A stretch of DNA of 61,804 nucleotides, from assembly GCA_013377095.1 (NCBI GenBank), contig JACAAY010000017.1:1-61804 (forward strand). The letters are read 5' to 3'. Shown here piece by piece: positions 33,817-40,978 of this stretch. This stretch comes from Desulfuromonadales bacterium (GTDB lineage: Bacteria; Desulfobacterota; Desulfuromonadia; Geobacterales; Pseudopelobacteraceae). Made by a program: the position numbers and the translations under genes. The notes beneath the pieces are model-generated. The model worked only from the letters and a program-made list of their open reading frames with translations. It had not been told where the DNA came from and ran no database searches. Within the stretch, counting starts at the first letter, position 1; each line of letters begins with the position of its first letter.

Positions 33817-35076
33817 TCAAGATAGCTTCGCTGGAAATTGGATGATTTTTGCCCCGCTTTTCAGCTTGTCGAGATAGTCTGCCCACGTCTGCATCATCTT
33901 CTTTCGAGCTGACAGGTGTGTCGTGCGATTGTAGGCGCGTCCGAGCGAATCCCTGACAACGTGTGCTAGCTGGTGTTCTATGATTTCTGGTTGAATATGT
34001 AAGACTTCCTCAAGAATAGTCCTGGCCATTGCCCTGAATCCGTGAGCTGTCATTTCGTCTTTATCGTATCCCAGGCGCCGAATCGCCTGATTGATCGTAT
34101 TGTCGCTGATTGGCTTCAAGTTTGTGGTCATACTTGGAAAGAGATACTTCCCTTCACCTGTTACAGGGTGGAGTGCCTTGAGTATTTCGACAGCCTGCCG
34201 TGCCAGCGGAACAAGGTGTTTTTCACCTTTACGCGCTTCTTTAAGGCGCTTCTTAAGTTTCATCCGTTCAATAGGCACGTTCCATTCACCTGCATCAAGG
34301 TCGAACTCTGTCCATTCTGCCAAGCGCAATTCACCCGGACGAAGAAAAACAAGTGATGACAGGCGCATGGCGCACTTGACGGTGAACGAGCCATCATATT
34401 CATCAATTGCCCGCAAAAAAGGGGCAACATCCTTGGGGTCAGTGAGTGCTGCATGGTGTTTGGGAATAACCGGTGTCAACGTGCCTCGCAAGTCTGCCGT
34501 GCAATCGCGCTCGGCACGACCGGTGGCAACAGCATAACGAAATACCTGACCGCAGATGGATTTGACCCTGTGTGCAGTTTCTATTTTCTCTCGTGCCTCA
34601 ATACGCCGGAACACCTGCAGCATGTCTGTCGCTTTGAGTTCCGAAATTGGTCGCGCGCCTACATGGGGGAAAACATCTCGCTTCAGGCGACTAATAACCG
34701 TTGCGGCATGAGTGGCAGCCCATACCGGCACCTGGCGATTATACCACTCTAGGGCAATTACCTCGAATGTTTCAGATTGCTGGGTCTGTGATTGTTTTTC
34801 GGCTTTGCGGGCATCACTTGGGTTAATACCGTGAGCGAGGAGTTTGCGTGCATCTTCCCGCCGCTGGCGGGCATCTGCAAGAGTGATTTCAGGGTAGGAG
34901 CCAAGGGATAATTGATTTGGCTTGTTATCAAAGATGAAGTTGAAGCGCCAGAGCCGGCCCCCGGTTTTGGATACCAGCAGATAAAGGCCATATCCATCTG
35001 GTAACTTATAGTCCTTTTCTTTTGGCTTGGCATTCCTTACTTGAACATCGGTTAGTGGAACAATCCGTCTTGGCAT
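33817..35076 (-). CDS. int: P4-type tyrosine integrase (DUF4102 N-terminus)
   Basis: A 419-aa integrase that would insert and excise the element at tRNA-Ser. The N-terminal DUF4102 arm-binding domain begins LTDVQVRNAKPKEKDYKLPD; catalytic residues are R246 (FLRPGEL), H345/R348 (HGFR), H372 (HQLAH) and Y382 (AYNRTTH). ATG 35076 with GGGAGG was chosen over a longer frame that runs into the attachment site. It faces away from the tRNA, the usual layout for tRNA-integrated P4-like islands. Confidence 0.92.
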   Translation of the reverse strand: MPRRIVPLTDVQVRNAKPKEKDYKLPDGYGLYLLVSKTGGRLWRFNFIFDNKPNQLSLGSYPEITLADARQRREDARKLLAHGINPSDARKAEKQSQTQQSETFEVIALEWYNRQVPVWAATHAATVISRLKRDVFPHVGARPISELKATDMLQVFRRIEAREKIETAHRVKSICGQVFRYAVATGRAERDCTADLRGTLTPVIPKHHAALTDPKDVAPFLRAIDEYDGSFTVKCAMRLSSLVFLRPGELRLAEWTEFDLDAGEWNVPIERMKLKKRLKEARKGEKHLVPLARQAVEILKALHPVTGEGKYLFPSMTTNLKPISDNTINQAIRRLGYDKDEMTAHGFRAMARTILEEVLHIQPEIIEHQLAHVVRDSLGRAYNRTTHLSARKKMMQTWADYLDKLKSGAKIIQFPAKLS

Positions 35077-35092
35077 AAAGCACCTCCCGCTA

Positions 35093-35159
35093 TTGTGGTA
35101 GGTTTTTGTGGTAGGCGAATTTTTTTGTGGTATTTTGGGTAAAAATCTACCACAAAAAA
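35093..35159. promoter_or_regulatory. Putative integrase arm-type sites, right end
   Basis: TTGTGGTA at 35093-35100, TTTTTGTGGTA at 35103-35113, TTTTTTTGTGGTA at 35120-35132, and the inverted TACCACAAAAAA at 35148-35159 lie between the integrase start and the attachment core. The inverted form is identical to the motif at 11052-11063 near the other end. They overlap the expected integrase promoter, so the integrase may regulate its own gene. Confidence 0.65.
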
Positions 35160-35206
35160 CATCGGATGTCAAAAGACAGGGCTGGATATGCTCGGACAAC
35201 AAAAAG

Positions 35207-35232
35207 AAAAAGCCCCTGATTTCTCAGGGGCT
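35207..35232 (-). terminator. Intrinsic terminator of tRNA-Ser
   Basis: AGCCCCTGA/TCAGGGGCT, a 9-bp stem with 4-base loop, with T-rich sequence following on the minus strand. It lies about 35 bp past the tRNA 3' end and is duplicated at the left end of the element, so the tRNA keeps a terminator after integration. Confidence 0.8.
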
Positions 35233-35270
35233 TTTGGACTGCAACGGACTCTGCCGGATTGTTAAATGGC
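35207..35270. repeat. Right attachment-site repeat (tRNA end)
   Basis: Matches 10917-10980 at 62 of 64 positions. It starts with the tRNA terminator and ends in the complement of the last four bases of tRNA-Ser (G-CCA), so the crossover region includes the tRNA 3' terminus. Confidence 0.88.
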
Positions 35271-35356
35271 GGAGAGAGAGGGATTCGAACCCTCGGTACG
35301 CGTTAACGTACACACGCTTTCCAGGCGTGCTCCTTCAACCGCTCGGACATCTCTCC
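35267..35356 (-). tRNA. tRNA-Ser (anticodon GGA)
   Basis: A 90-base class II tRNA on the minus strand with acceptor stem GGAGAGA/TCTCTCC, anticodon arm CACGCCTGGAAAGCGTG (anticodon GGA), a long variable arm built on TACGTTAACGCGTA, T-arm GGTTCGAATCC, discriminator G and encoded CCA. It is the integration target of the 24.3-kb element. Confidence 0.95.
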
Positions 35357-35486
35357 GCAAGGGAAGAGGAAATATAATTCATGCGATTGCTTTTGTCCAG
35401 CATTTCGTTTCTTTGCTCTTGGATGAAAACCACAAATCGGTGTAGTTTGTCTTGCAGAGATTAAACGGGAGGAGTTCCGGGAACAG

Positions 35487-36212
35487 ATGAAGATAGTGAT
35501 TATTACCGCCATGCCGGAGGAAAGCAGGGCAATAATGCGGAGAGCAAGACTCCGGGAAACGTCGCTGCTTAGCGGCCGAAAAAGGTATCGCATCCAAATT
35601 TCCGGTCATGAAATCGTGTTGGTTGAGGCAGGCATGGGTATGCTCAATGCCGGTTGGGCTGCATCGGCTCTGGCTACGGAATCTCCCGATTTGATGATCT
35701 CCGCCGGTTTCGGAGGAGCCGTGCTGCCAGGGCTTGTGGTGGGTGATGTGGTTATGGCCGAACGGATTTTACACCTGAGCGGTGCGGAGCTTGAGGAGGT
35801 TGCGGTGGGATTCTACGGCCGCAACGCGGCTGCCGACAGCCTCTCGTTTCGGCGTGGTGTGTGTATCAGCTGCGATCAGATTCTCAATAAAGGCGATCTT
35901 GCACTCAGATTACCCGCCGGTGTCGTCAATCCGGTGGTTGAGATGGAGAGCGCTGCCGTGGCCCGGATTGCCGCCTCGCATTCAATTCCGTTTTTGGCCC
36001 TGCGCGCCATCAGCGATCCCTGGGATGAGGAACTTGATTTCTCCATAGACGAGTTCTGCGATGAGGATATGCGCATCCGTCCCGCTAAGGTGCTTGCCAC
36101 CATTCTGCGCCGCCCAGCTATCATCCCCCAGGTGATCCGACTGGCCCGCAACAGCCATGTTGCCGCCTCGGGACTGGCGCGGGCCATGGAGCGTCTGCTC
36201 GGTCACATATGA
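35487..36212 (+). CDS. Purine/MTA-type nucleosidase or phosphorylase
   Basis: A 241-aa PNP/UDP phosphorylase-family protein: IVIITAMPEESRAI at the N-terminus, a glycine-rich ISAGFGGAV loop, and VVEMESAAVARIA followed by FLALRAISD, the substrate-binding Met-Glu and catalytic Asp region of MTA/SAH nucleosidases. The precise substrate (MTA/SAH, futalosine, or an adenosylhopane-type compound) cannot be settled from sequence. It is the first gene beyond the tRNA and monocistronic. Confidence 0.75.
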   Translation: MKIVIITAMPEESRAIMRRARLRETSLLSGRKRYRIQISGHEIVLVEAGMGMLNAGWAASALATESPDLMISAGFGGAVLPGLVVGDVVMAERILHLSGAELEEVAVGFYGRNAAADSLSFRRGVCISCDQILNKGDLALRLPAGVVNPVVEMESAAVARIAASHSIPFLALRAISDPWDEELDFSIDEFCDEDMRIRPAKVLATILRRPAIIPQVIRLARNSHVAASGLARAMERLLGHI

Positions 36213-36252
36213 TGAGAGAGGAAAGGTTCTGCCCGGTGGCGACCGCTACTCT

Positions 36253-36696
36253 TCAGGCGGATGCCGATGAAATCACCCGCACCTCATCCTGCGGACGGAT
36301 AACACCGCCGGTGATTACTTTTGCGAAAATACCCTCCTTGGGCATGACGCAATCGCCCGCCTGATGGTATATTGCACAGCGAGTGTGGCATTCCTTGCCG
36401 ATCTGGGTGACTTCCAGCAGCGTTTCCCCTACCTGAAGGCGTGTACCGATGGGCAGGGATACCAGTTCGATGCCGCTGGTGGTAATGTTTTCGGCAAAAT
36501 CACCGCAATCCACGTCCAGCCCCAGTTTGCGCATCTTTTCGATGCTCTCCGTGGCCAACAGGCTTATCTGGCGATGCCATTCGCCCGCATGGGCATCACC
36601 GACAATTCCGTGATTTTCCCGTAGCGTTACCGCTTCCACCTGGGTCTTGCGTTCTCCTTTTTTTTCGCTGATGCAGGTGGCGACAACCTGTGGCAT
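36253..36696 (-). CDS. MOSC domain protein
   Basis: A 147-aa MOSC protein, a fold that handles molybdenum-cofactor sulfur. It has the typical NHGIVGDAHAG and DFAENITTSGIELVSLPIG segments and the conserved cysteine of GKECHTRCAIY. ATG 36696 was chosen (GGAGG site inside the moaA tail); the gene begins one base after the moaA stop, so the pair is coupled. Its exact reaction is not known. Confidence 0.85.
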   Translation of the reverse strand: MPQVVATCISEKKGERKTQVEAVTLRENHGIVGDAHAGEWHRQISLLATESIEKMRKLGLDVDCGDFAENITTSGIELVSLPIGTRLQVGETLLEVTQIGKECHTRCAIYHQAGDCVMPKEGIFAKVITGGVIRPQDEVRVISSASA

Positions 36697-36697
36697 C

Positions 36698-37678
36698 CTA
36701 TCCTCCAATCTGTGACATATTGAAATTCTTGTGATTATAGCCGTCCTGGGTGATGCCGTGGCGTTCCGGCTTGGTCATGACCACCTCTTTCAGCACCCGC
36801 TCCAGTCCCTCGCGATCGGGTGGCCGCAGCCATTGCATCAGATCGGTTTTTGCGTCGGCAAACAGGCAGCCCTTGGCCTGGCCGGTTGAGGTGACCCGGA
36901 TGCGGTTGCATTCGCTGCAAAAATGACCGGAAACGGCGGTGATGATGCCGATGGTCCCCTGGGCTCCCGGAATACGGTAGTCCCGCGATGGGCCGGAGAA
37001 AATTCCCTTGTCCACCTCTTCCAGGGTGAACTTGGTGGCAATACGCTCCAGGATCTCGTTTCCGGAGATGCAGTACCGTTGCCAGCCATTTTCTTTTATG
37101 GCCGGCATATATTCGATGAAGCGAACCGAGTTGCCCCGTGACAGCGTCAGTTCTGCGAAGTCAAGGATTTCAGCGTCGTTGACCCCGCGCATGGTCACCA
37201 CATTGATCTTGGGAAGGGGGAAGCCAACCCGTTCCGCAGCCTCCAGGCCGGCCAGCACCTTGCGCAGGTCGCCTCCGCGGGTAATTTTTCTGAAAGTGTC
37301 CCCATTGAGGGAGTCGAGACTGACATTCAGGCGTTGCACTCCAGCCCGGAACAGGTCGGCAGCCATCTCCTCCAGCAAAAATCCGTTGGTGGTAAGGGCC
37401 AGGTGTTGCAGGCCGGGTATGGCTGCCAGACGCTGGAGAAAATCCACCACACCGACCCGGACCAACGGTTCTCCGCCGGTCACGCGTATCTTTTCAATGC
37501 CCAGGCCAACAGCCACCTCGGCAATCAGGAGCAGTTCCTCGTAGCTGAGCACCGCCTTGTGCCCCTTGTCGACAACGCCTACGCTGGGCATGCAGTAAAA
37601 GCAGCGCATGTTGCAGCGATCGGTAATCGATAAACGCAGATAATTGATTTTTCTTCCCAGGGAATCAGTCAGGTTCAT
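36698..37678 (-). CDS. moaA: GTP 3',8-cyclase (molybdenum cofactor step 1)
   Basis: A 326-aa radical SAM enzyme that starts molybdopterin synthesis from GTP. N-terminal cluster cysteines are C22, C26 and C29 (RCNMRCFYC), C-terminal cluster cysteines C254, C257 and C271. The protein ends in the Gly-Gly tail typical of MoaA (SQIGG), which is essential for activity in known enzymes. Upstream on the same strand is mobB; downstream is the MOSC gene. Confidence 0.95.
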   Translation of the reverse strand: MNLTDSLGRKINYLRLSITDRCNMRCFYCMPSVGVVDKGHKAVLSYEELLLIAEVAVGLGIEKIRVTGGEPLVRVGVVDFLQRLAAIPGLQHLALTTNGFLLEEMAADLFRAGVQRLNVSLDSLNGDTFRKITRGGDLRKVLAGLEAAERVGFPLPKINVVTMRGVNDAEILDFAELTLSRGNSVRFIEYMPAIKENGWQRYCISGNEILERIATKFTLEEVDKGIFSGPSRDYRIPGAQGTIGIITAVSGHFCSECNRIRVTSTGQAKGCLFADAKTDLMQWLRPPDREGLERVLKEVVMTKPERHGITQDGYNHKNFNMSQIGG

Positions 37679-37790
37679 GTTTACCCATCACACAATCGTT
37701 GTATTTTCTACCATTGAGAGCCACGGAATCTGAAGGACGCAGGGGACACTGCCATGTGATATACGGGAGTGAGCGGCCCGGACAAGAGAG

Positions 37791-38303
37791 TCATTGCCGT
37801 GCGCGAATGACCTTCTCTTCCACAAAATCCGCCACCTGAACCGGGTTGTTGATATCCAGTACCGGCACATCCAGGTCCAGCGGCTCATCGCTTGCCACCG
37901 CCAGCAGCGTGGGGTCGTGCTCCTCACCCCGGCAGAGCAGGGTTGGGCTCCGCTCGGCGCGGTGTACTTCGATCTTGGGAAGTGAACTTCGCTTGAAACC
38001 CTCGGTCAGTACAATATCCACATCGCCAAAATACGTCTCGATCAACTGTTCCAAGGGAGGCGTTTCAGCATGTTTTTTTATCAGGGCCAGTTTTTCCGGG
38101 GATGTGATCAGCATGGTATCCGCGCCGGCAGTTGCCAGACGGTGCGAATCCTTACCCGGATGGTCGATGTCGAAGCTGTGGGCGTCATGCTTGATGGCGC
38201 CGATACGGTAACCCCGTTTTTTAAGTTCCAGAATAACCTTTTCCAGCAGGGTCGTCTTTCCGGTATTCGATTTTGCAACAAAGGCGACAACCGAAGTGGC
38301 CAT
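37791..38303 (-). CDS. mobB: Molybdopterin-guanine dinucleotide biosynthesis protein B
   Basis: A 170-aa GTP-binding helper of MobA. The P-loop is AKSNTGKTTLL (the usual first Gly is replaced), followed by KHDAHSFDIDHPGKDSHRL and VLTEGFKRSSLPKIEV, all standard MobB blocks. ATG 38303 behind GGGA was chosen over a longer frame. It lies 112 bp upstream of moaA on the same strand; that gap shows no clear Moco riboswitch. Confidence 0.88.
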   Translation of the reverse strand: MATSVVAFVAKSNTGKTTLLEKVILELKKRGYRIGAIKHDAHSFDIDHPGKDSHRLATAGADTMLITSPEKLALIKKHAETPPLEQLIETYFGDVDIVLTEGFKRSSLPKIEVHRAERSPTLLCRGEEHDPTLLAVASDEPLDLDVPVLDINNPVQVADFVEEKVIRARQ

Positions 38304-38426
38304 GGAGCAGTTCTCCCTAAAACAACGATTTATCTGATGGGGTAATGTAATGCAAAGGCACACCAGATGCAAAGGAAAAGCTGAAAATATTGACGTGGGT
38401 CATGTCTGTTCCTGCCCGCGCCGTTC

Positions 38427-38783
38427 ATGATCACAACCATGGAAACAGTAGAGAAGCGCCAAAAAAGAGATATCAGGCTGATCGGCTCGTTTGTCCAGGT
38501 CCATTGCTCCGGCAGACACGGATCGGTCAGGCGGAGCAGCTACCCGCTTCCCGCCGGACTGGGAGATATTCTGATCTGTCCCGACTGCGCCCACTTCATG
38601 AAATACGTCGTTACCAAACGGCTGAACTGCCCTCTGGAAGCGGAAAAGCCGAGCTGCAAGCATTGCCGGATCCATTGCTATGCCGCGGCGGAGCGAAAAA
38701 AAATCAGGGAAATCATGGCCTATTCGGGGCGCAGGATGATCATGCGGGGCAGGCTGGACTATCTCTGGCACTATTTATTTTGA
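38427..38783 (+). CDS. YgbA-like 'nitrous oxide-stimulated promoter' family protein
   Basis: A 118-aa protein resembling E. coli YgbA, a family named for its nitric/nitrous oxide-responsive promoter. Cysteines cluster in LICPDCAHFM, LNCPLEAEKPSCKHCRIHCY, followed by REIMAYSGRRMIM. Six to seven conserved Cys suggest metal or Fe-S binding. No good ribosome site is seen; ATG 38439 is an alternative start. It precedes an iron-sulfur protein by 56 bp, pointing to a nitrosative-stress or redox context (inference). Confidence 0.7.
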   Translation: MITTMETVEKRQKRDIRLIGSFVQVHCSGRHGSVRRSSYPLPAGLGDILICPDCAHFMKYVVTKRLNCPLEAEKPSCKHCRIHCYAAAERKKIREIMAYSGRRMIMRGRLDYLWHYLF

Positions 38784-38839
38784 ACCGGGATTGTCTGAAC
38801 ACATATAAAACCAACCGACTTACAAAGGAGAATCACAGC

Positions 38840-39595
38840 ATGATTAGAAAAATCGTAAACATTGATCCTGAAAAATGCAACGGCTGCGGACAGTGCGTTC
38901 CATCCTGCGCCGAAGGCGCCATCACCATCATCGACGGCAAGGCGGTTCTGGCCAGCGACAAGCTCTGCGATGGACTGGGCGCCTGCCTGGGTGATTGTCC
39001 CCTGGGCGCCATCACCGTTGAGGAGCGTGAGGCCGATGCCTTTGATGAGGCCGCGGTTGAGCAGCACCTGAAAGCCCAGGGCAAAACAGCAGCGGTTCAT
39101 CAGCAGACACCGGAAATCAAGCCGGCTTCCGGACATCATCACCAGGGTGGTGGTTGTCCCGGTTCCCGCTCCATCAGTTTTGAGCGTCCCAAGGAAAGCG
39201 CGGTGCAGGAGACAAAGGGGAGTCGTCAGAGTCAGCTGGGGCAGTGGCCGGTGCAGCTCAGCCTGGTCTCCACCAGCGCTCCCTATTTCCAGGACGCCGA
39301 CCTGCTGATCACCGCCGACTGCGTACCGGTGGCCTATGCCGGTTACCACGAGGATTTTCTCAAGGGAAAGGCCGTTGTCATGGGCTGTCCCAAGCTGGAT
39401 GATAACAATTTCTATCAACAGAAACTGACCGAACTATTCATCAAGTCCGATATCCGCAGCGTGACCGTGCTGAAGATGGAGGTGCCCTGTTGCGGTGGTA
39501 TCGCCATTGCAGCCCGCCAGGCCCTGGCCGCATCCGGCAAGCAGATCCCCTACAACGAATTGATCATTACGCTGCAGGGAGAGGTGAGAGGATAG
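38840..39595 (+). CDS. Ferredoxin-type iron-sulfur protein with additional C-terminal domain
   Basis: A 251-aa protein. The N-terminal 2[4Fe-4S] ferredoxin has CNGCGQCVPSCAEG and CDGLGACLGDCPLG. A His/Gly/Cys linker (SGHHHQGGGCPGSRS) follows, then a C-terminal domain (ITADCVPVAYAGYHEDFL, VVMGCPKLDDNNFY, VPCCGGIAIAARQAL) with more conserved cysteines. It is a redox protein of a family seen in anaerobes, often near hydroxylamine reductase; partner unknown. The start ATG 38840 has AAAGGAG. Confidence 0.8.
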   Translation: MIRKIVNIDPEKCNGCGQCVPSCAEGAITIIDGKAVLASDKLCDGLGACLGDCPLGAITVEEREADAFDEAAVEQHLKAQGKTAAVHQQTPEIKPASGHHHQGGGCPGSRSISFERPKESAVQETKGSRQSQLGQWPVQLSLVSTSAPYFQDADLLITADCVPVAYAGYHEDFLKGKAVVMGCPKLDDNNFYQQKLTELFIKSDIRSVTVLKMEVPCCGGIAIAARQALAASGKQIPYNELIITLQGEVRG

Positions 39596-39673
39596 CGGCT
39601 GTTGCAAAATAGCCGAAACCTGCTATCAAGTAGATGCAAGGTTGCCTGAATCCTGTACAGAGGGGGAAACCAG

Positions 39674-40189
39674 ATGACAAGCATCGAAATCATTCAGACT
39701 GATATCACCACACTGGCGGTGGATGCCATTGTCAATGCCGCCAACAATACCCTGCTGGGCGGTGGTGGGGTTGATGGTGCCATCCATCGCGCCGCCGGGC
39801 CGCAGCTGGTGCAGGAGTGCTCCGCCCTGGGTGGCTGCCCGACCGGTGAGGCCAAGATAACCAAGGGGTACCGGTTGCCCGCCAAACATGTCATCCATAC
39901 CGTTGGCCCGGTCTGGCACGGCGGCGACAAGGGCGAGCCACGGCTGCTGGAAAACGCCTATCGCAATTGCTTCCGGGTGGCCCGTCACCACAATCTGACC
40001 AGCATCGCCTTTCCCGCCATCAGCGCCGGTGTCTACGGCTACCCCATGGCTGACGGCGCCAAGATCGCCCTTTCCATCGCCAGTGAGGAGGCCGCCAAGG
40101 GCGGATTCGAGCGGATCATCTTTGTGCCCTTCAACAGCCAGGCGGAAAAGGTCTACCGCGATGCGGCGGCTGCCCTGGGTATCGGGTAG
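39674..40189 (+). CDS. Macrodomain protein (O-acetyl-ADP-ribose deacetylase type)
   Basis: A 171-aa macrodomain like YmdB. The ADP-ribose site is visible in DAIVNAANNTLLGGGGVDGA and the PAISAGVYGYP loop. It would remove acetyl or ADP-ribose from ADP-ribose derivatives or proteins. The start has AGGGGGAAACC before ATG 39674. Stand-alone gene. Confidence 0.9.
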   Translation: MTSIEIIQTDITTLAVDAIVNAANNTLLGGGGVDGAIHRAAGPQLVQECSALGGCPTGEAKITKGYRLPAKHVIHTVGPVWHGGDKGEPRLLENAYRNCFRVARHHNLTSIAFPAISAGVYGYPMADGAKIALSIASEEAAKGGFERIIFVPFNSQAEKVYRDAAAALGIG

Positions 40190-40520
40190 CAGCGCCGATT
40201 TTTTTAAGTTCCAAACGAACAGCGGCCACCTGAGCGGGAATGCCCGGGTGGCCGTTACCGTTGACCTTCAATAGATCCTCGATCGATCCGTCATCCGCAG
40301 CCACTGACTTAAGATCACCACCTTTTCTCCTCACTTGATAACCTCTTCCCGCAGATAGAATTTTCAGTTCCTCCAGCTAGGTGCCATGCTTGGTCTCTTT
40401 GTCCACCAGCCAGGTGCTGACCGACACCATGCGCATGTTGCCCAATGCAATTTTTATTTTAACCCATCTTCCGCAGTTATGAAGTTGTAACAACGGTGAA
40501 TCAGGTAGTTAAGTTCAAAA
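40190..40520. other. Gene-poor stretch with hairpin and coding scrap
   Basis: It holds a hairpin CGGCCACC...GGTGGCCG near 40221-40256 after the macrodomain gene. On the minus strand near 40380-40460 there is a broken frame reading MRMVSVSTWLVDKETKHGT. I cannot identify its parent. No intact gene is seen. Confidence 0.4.
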
Positions 40521-40800
40521 TCAGACCATTTTCTCCACTACATTTTCTATCACTTTCGGTCTGGTGGGGATTTGGATCTTAAGTCTCTGAAGAAGAACCT
40601 TGAGATGCTTTTCAGGGGTTGTCTGCATCCGGAGTCTGATGGTCTTCTCCCTCGTTGACAACAGCACGTCCGGTGACTTCAGCTCTTTTAATTCTTCGAT
40701 CAGTTTTCGTGGCGCGGTCCCCAGTCCGGATGCTTTCATCCACTGCTGCAGGGTGCGCCACATGGCCAGGGCAAGGAAACAGACCAGAATAGGGACATAG
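40521..40800 (-). pseudogene. IS1634-like transposase fragment
   Basis: The minus strand encodes only the C-terminus of a transposase: YVPILVCFLALAMWRTLQQW followed by MKASGLGTAPRKLIEELKEL and ending near PTRPKVIENVVEK. The pattern (ALxLWRTLExWM...GLG) is the C-terminal end of IS4/IS1634-group enzymes. The catalytic core is missing, so this is a dead insertion sequence. Confidence 0.65.
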
Positions 40801-40978
40801 CTGAATATATTATGTGAAAATCGAGTTCCCGACTTGACCGCTGGACCGGGCCGAACAACTGCCCGATCAACTGTCGGCTATTCCCTCGTTATTGCCTGGG
40901 CAACCTCGCGCAAGCCGCTTTAAACAGAAAAAGCACTCCCCCTTGCCGCTGACGGCCGATTGTGTTACAAAAGTCCCC

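Noticed and set aside
37679..37790. Moco riboswitch upstream of moaA
   Set aside because: The 112-bp gap lacks the long conserved stems of that RNA.
38390..38839. N-terminal extension of the iron-sulfur protein in the same frame
   Set aside because: It overlaps the YgbA-like gene in another frame, while AAAGGAG directly precedes ATG 38840, where ferredoxin similarity begins.
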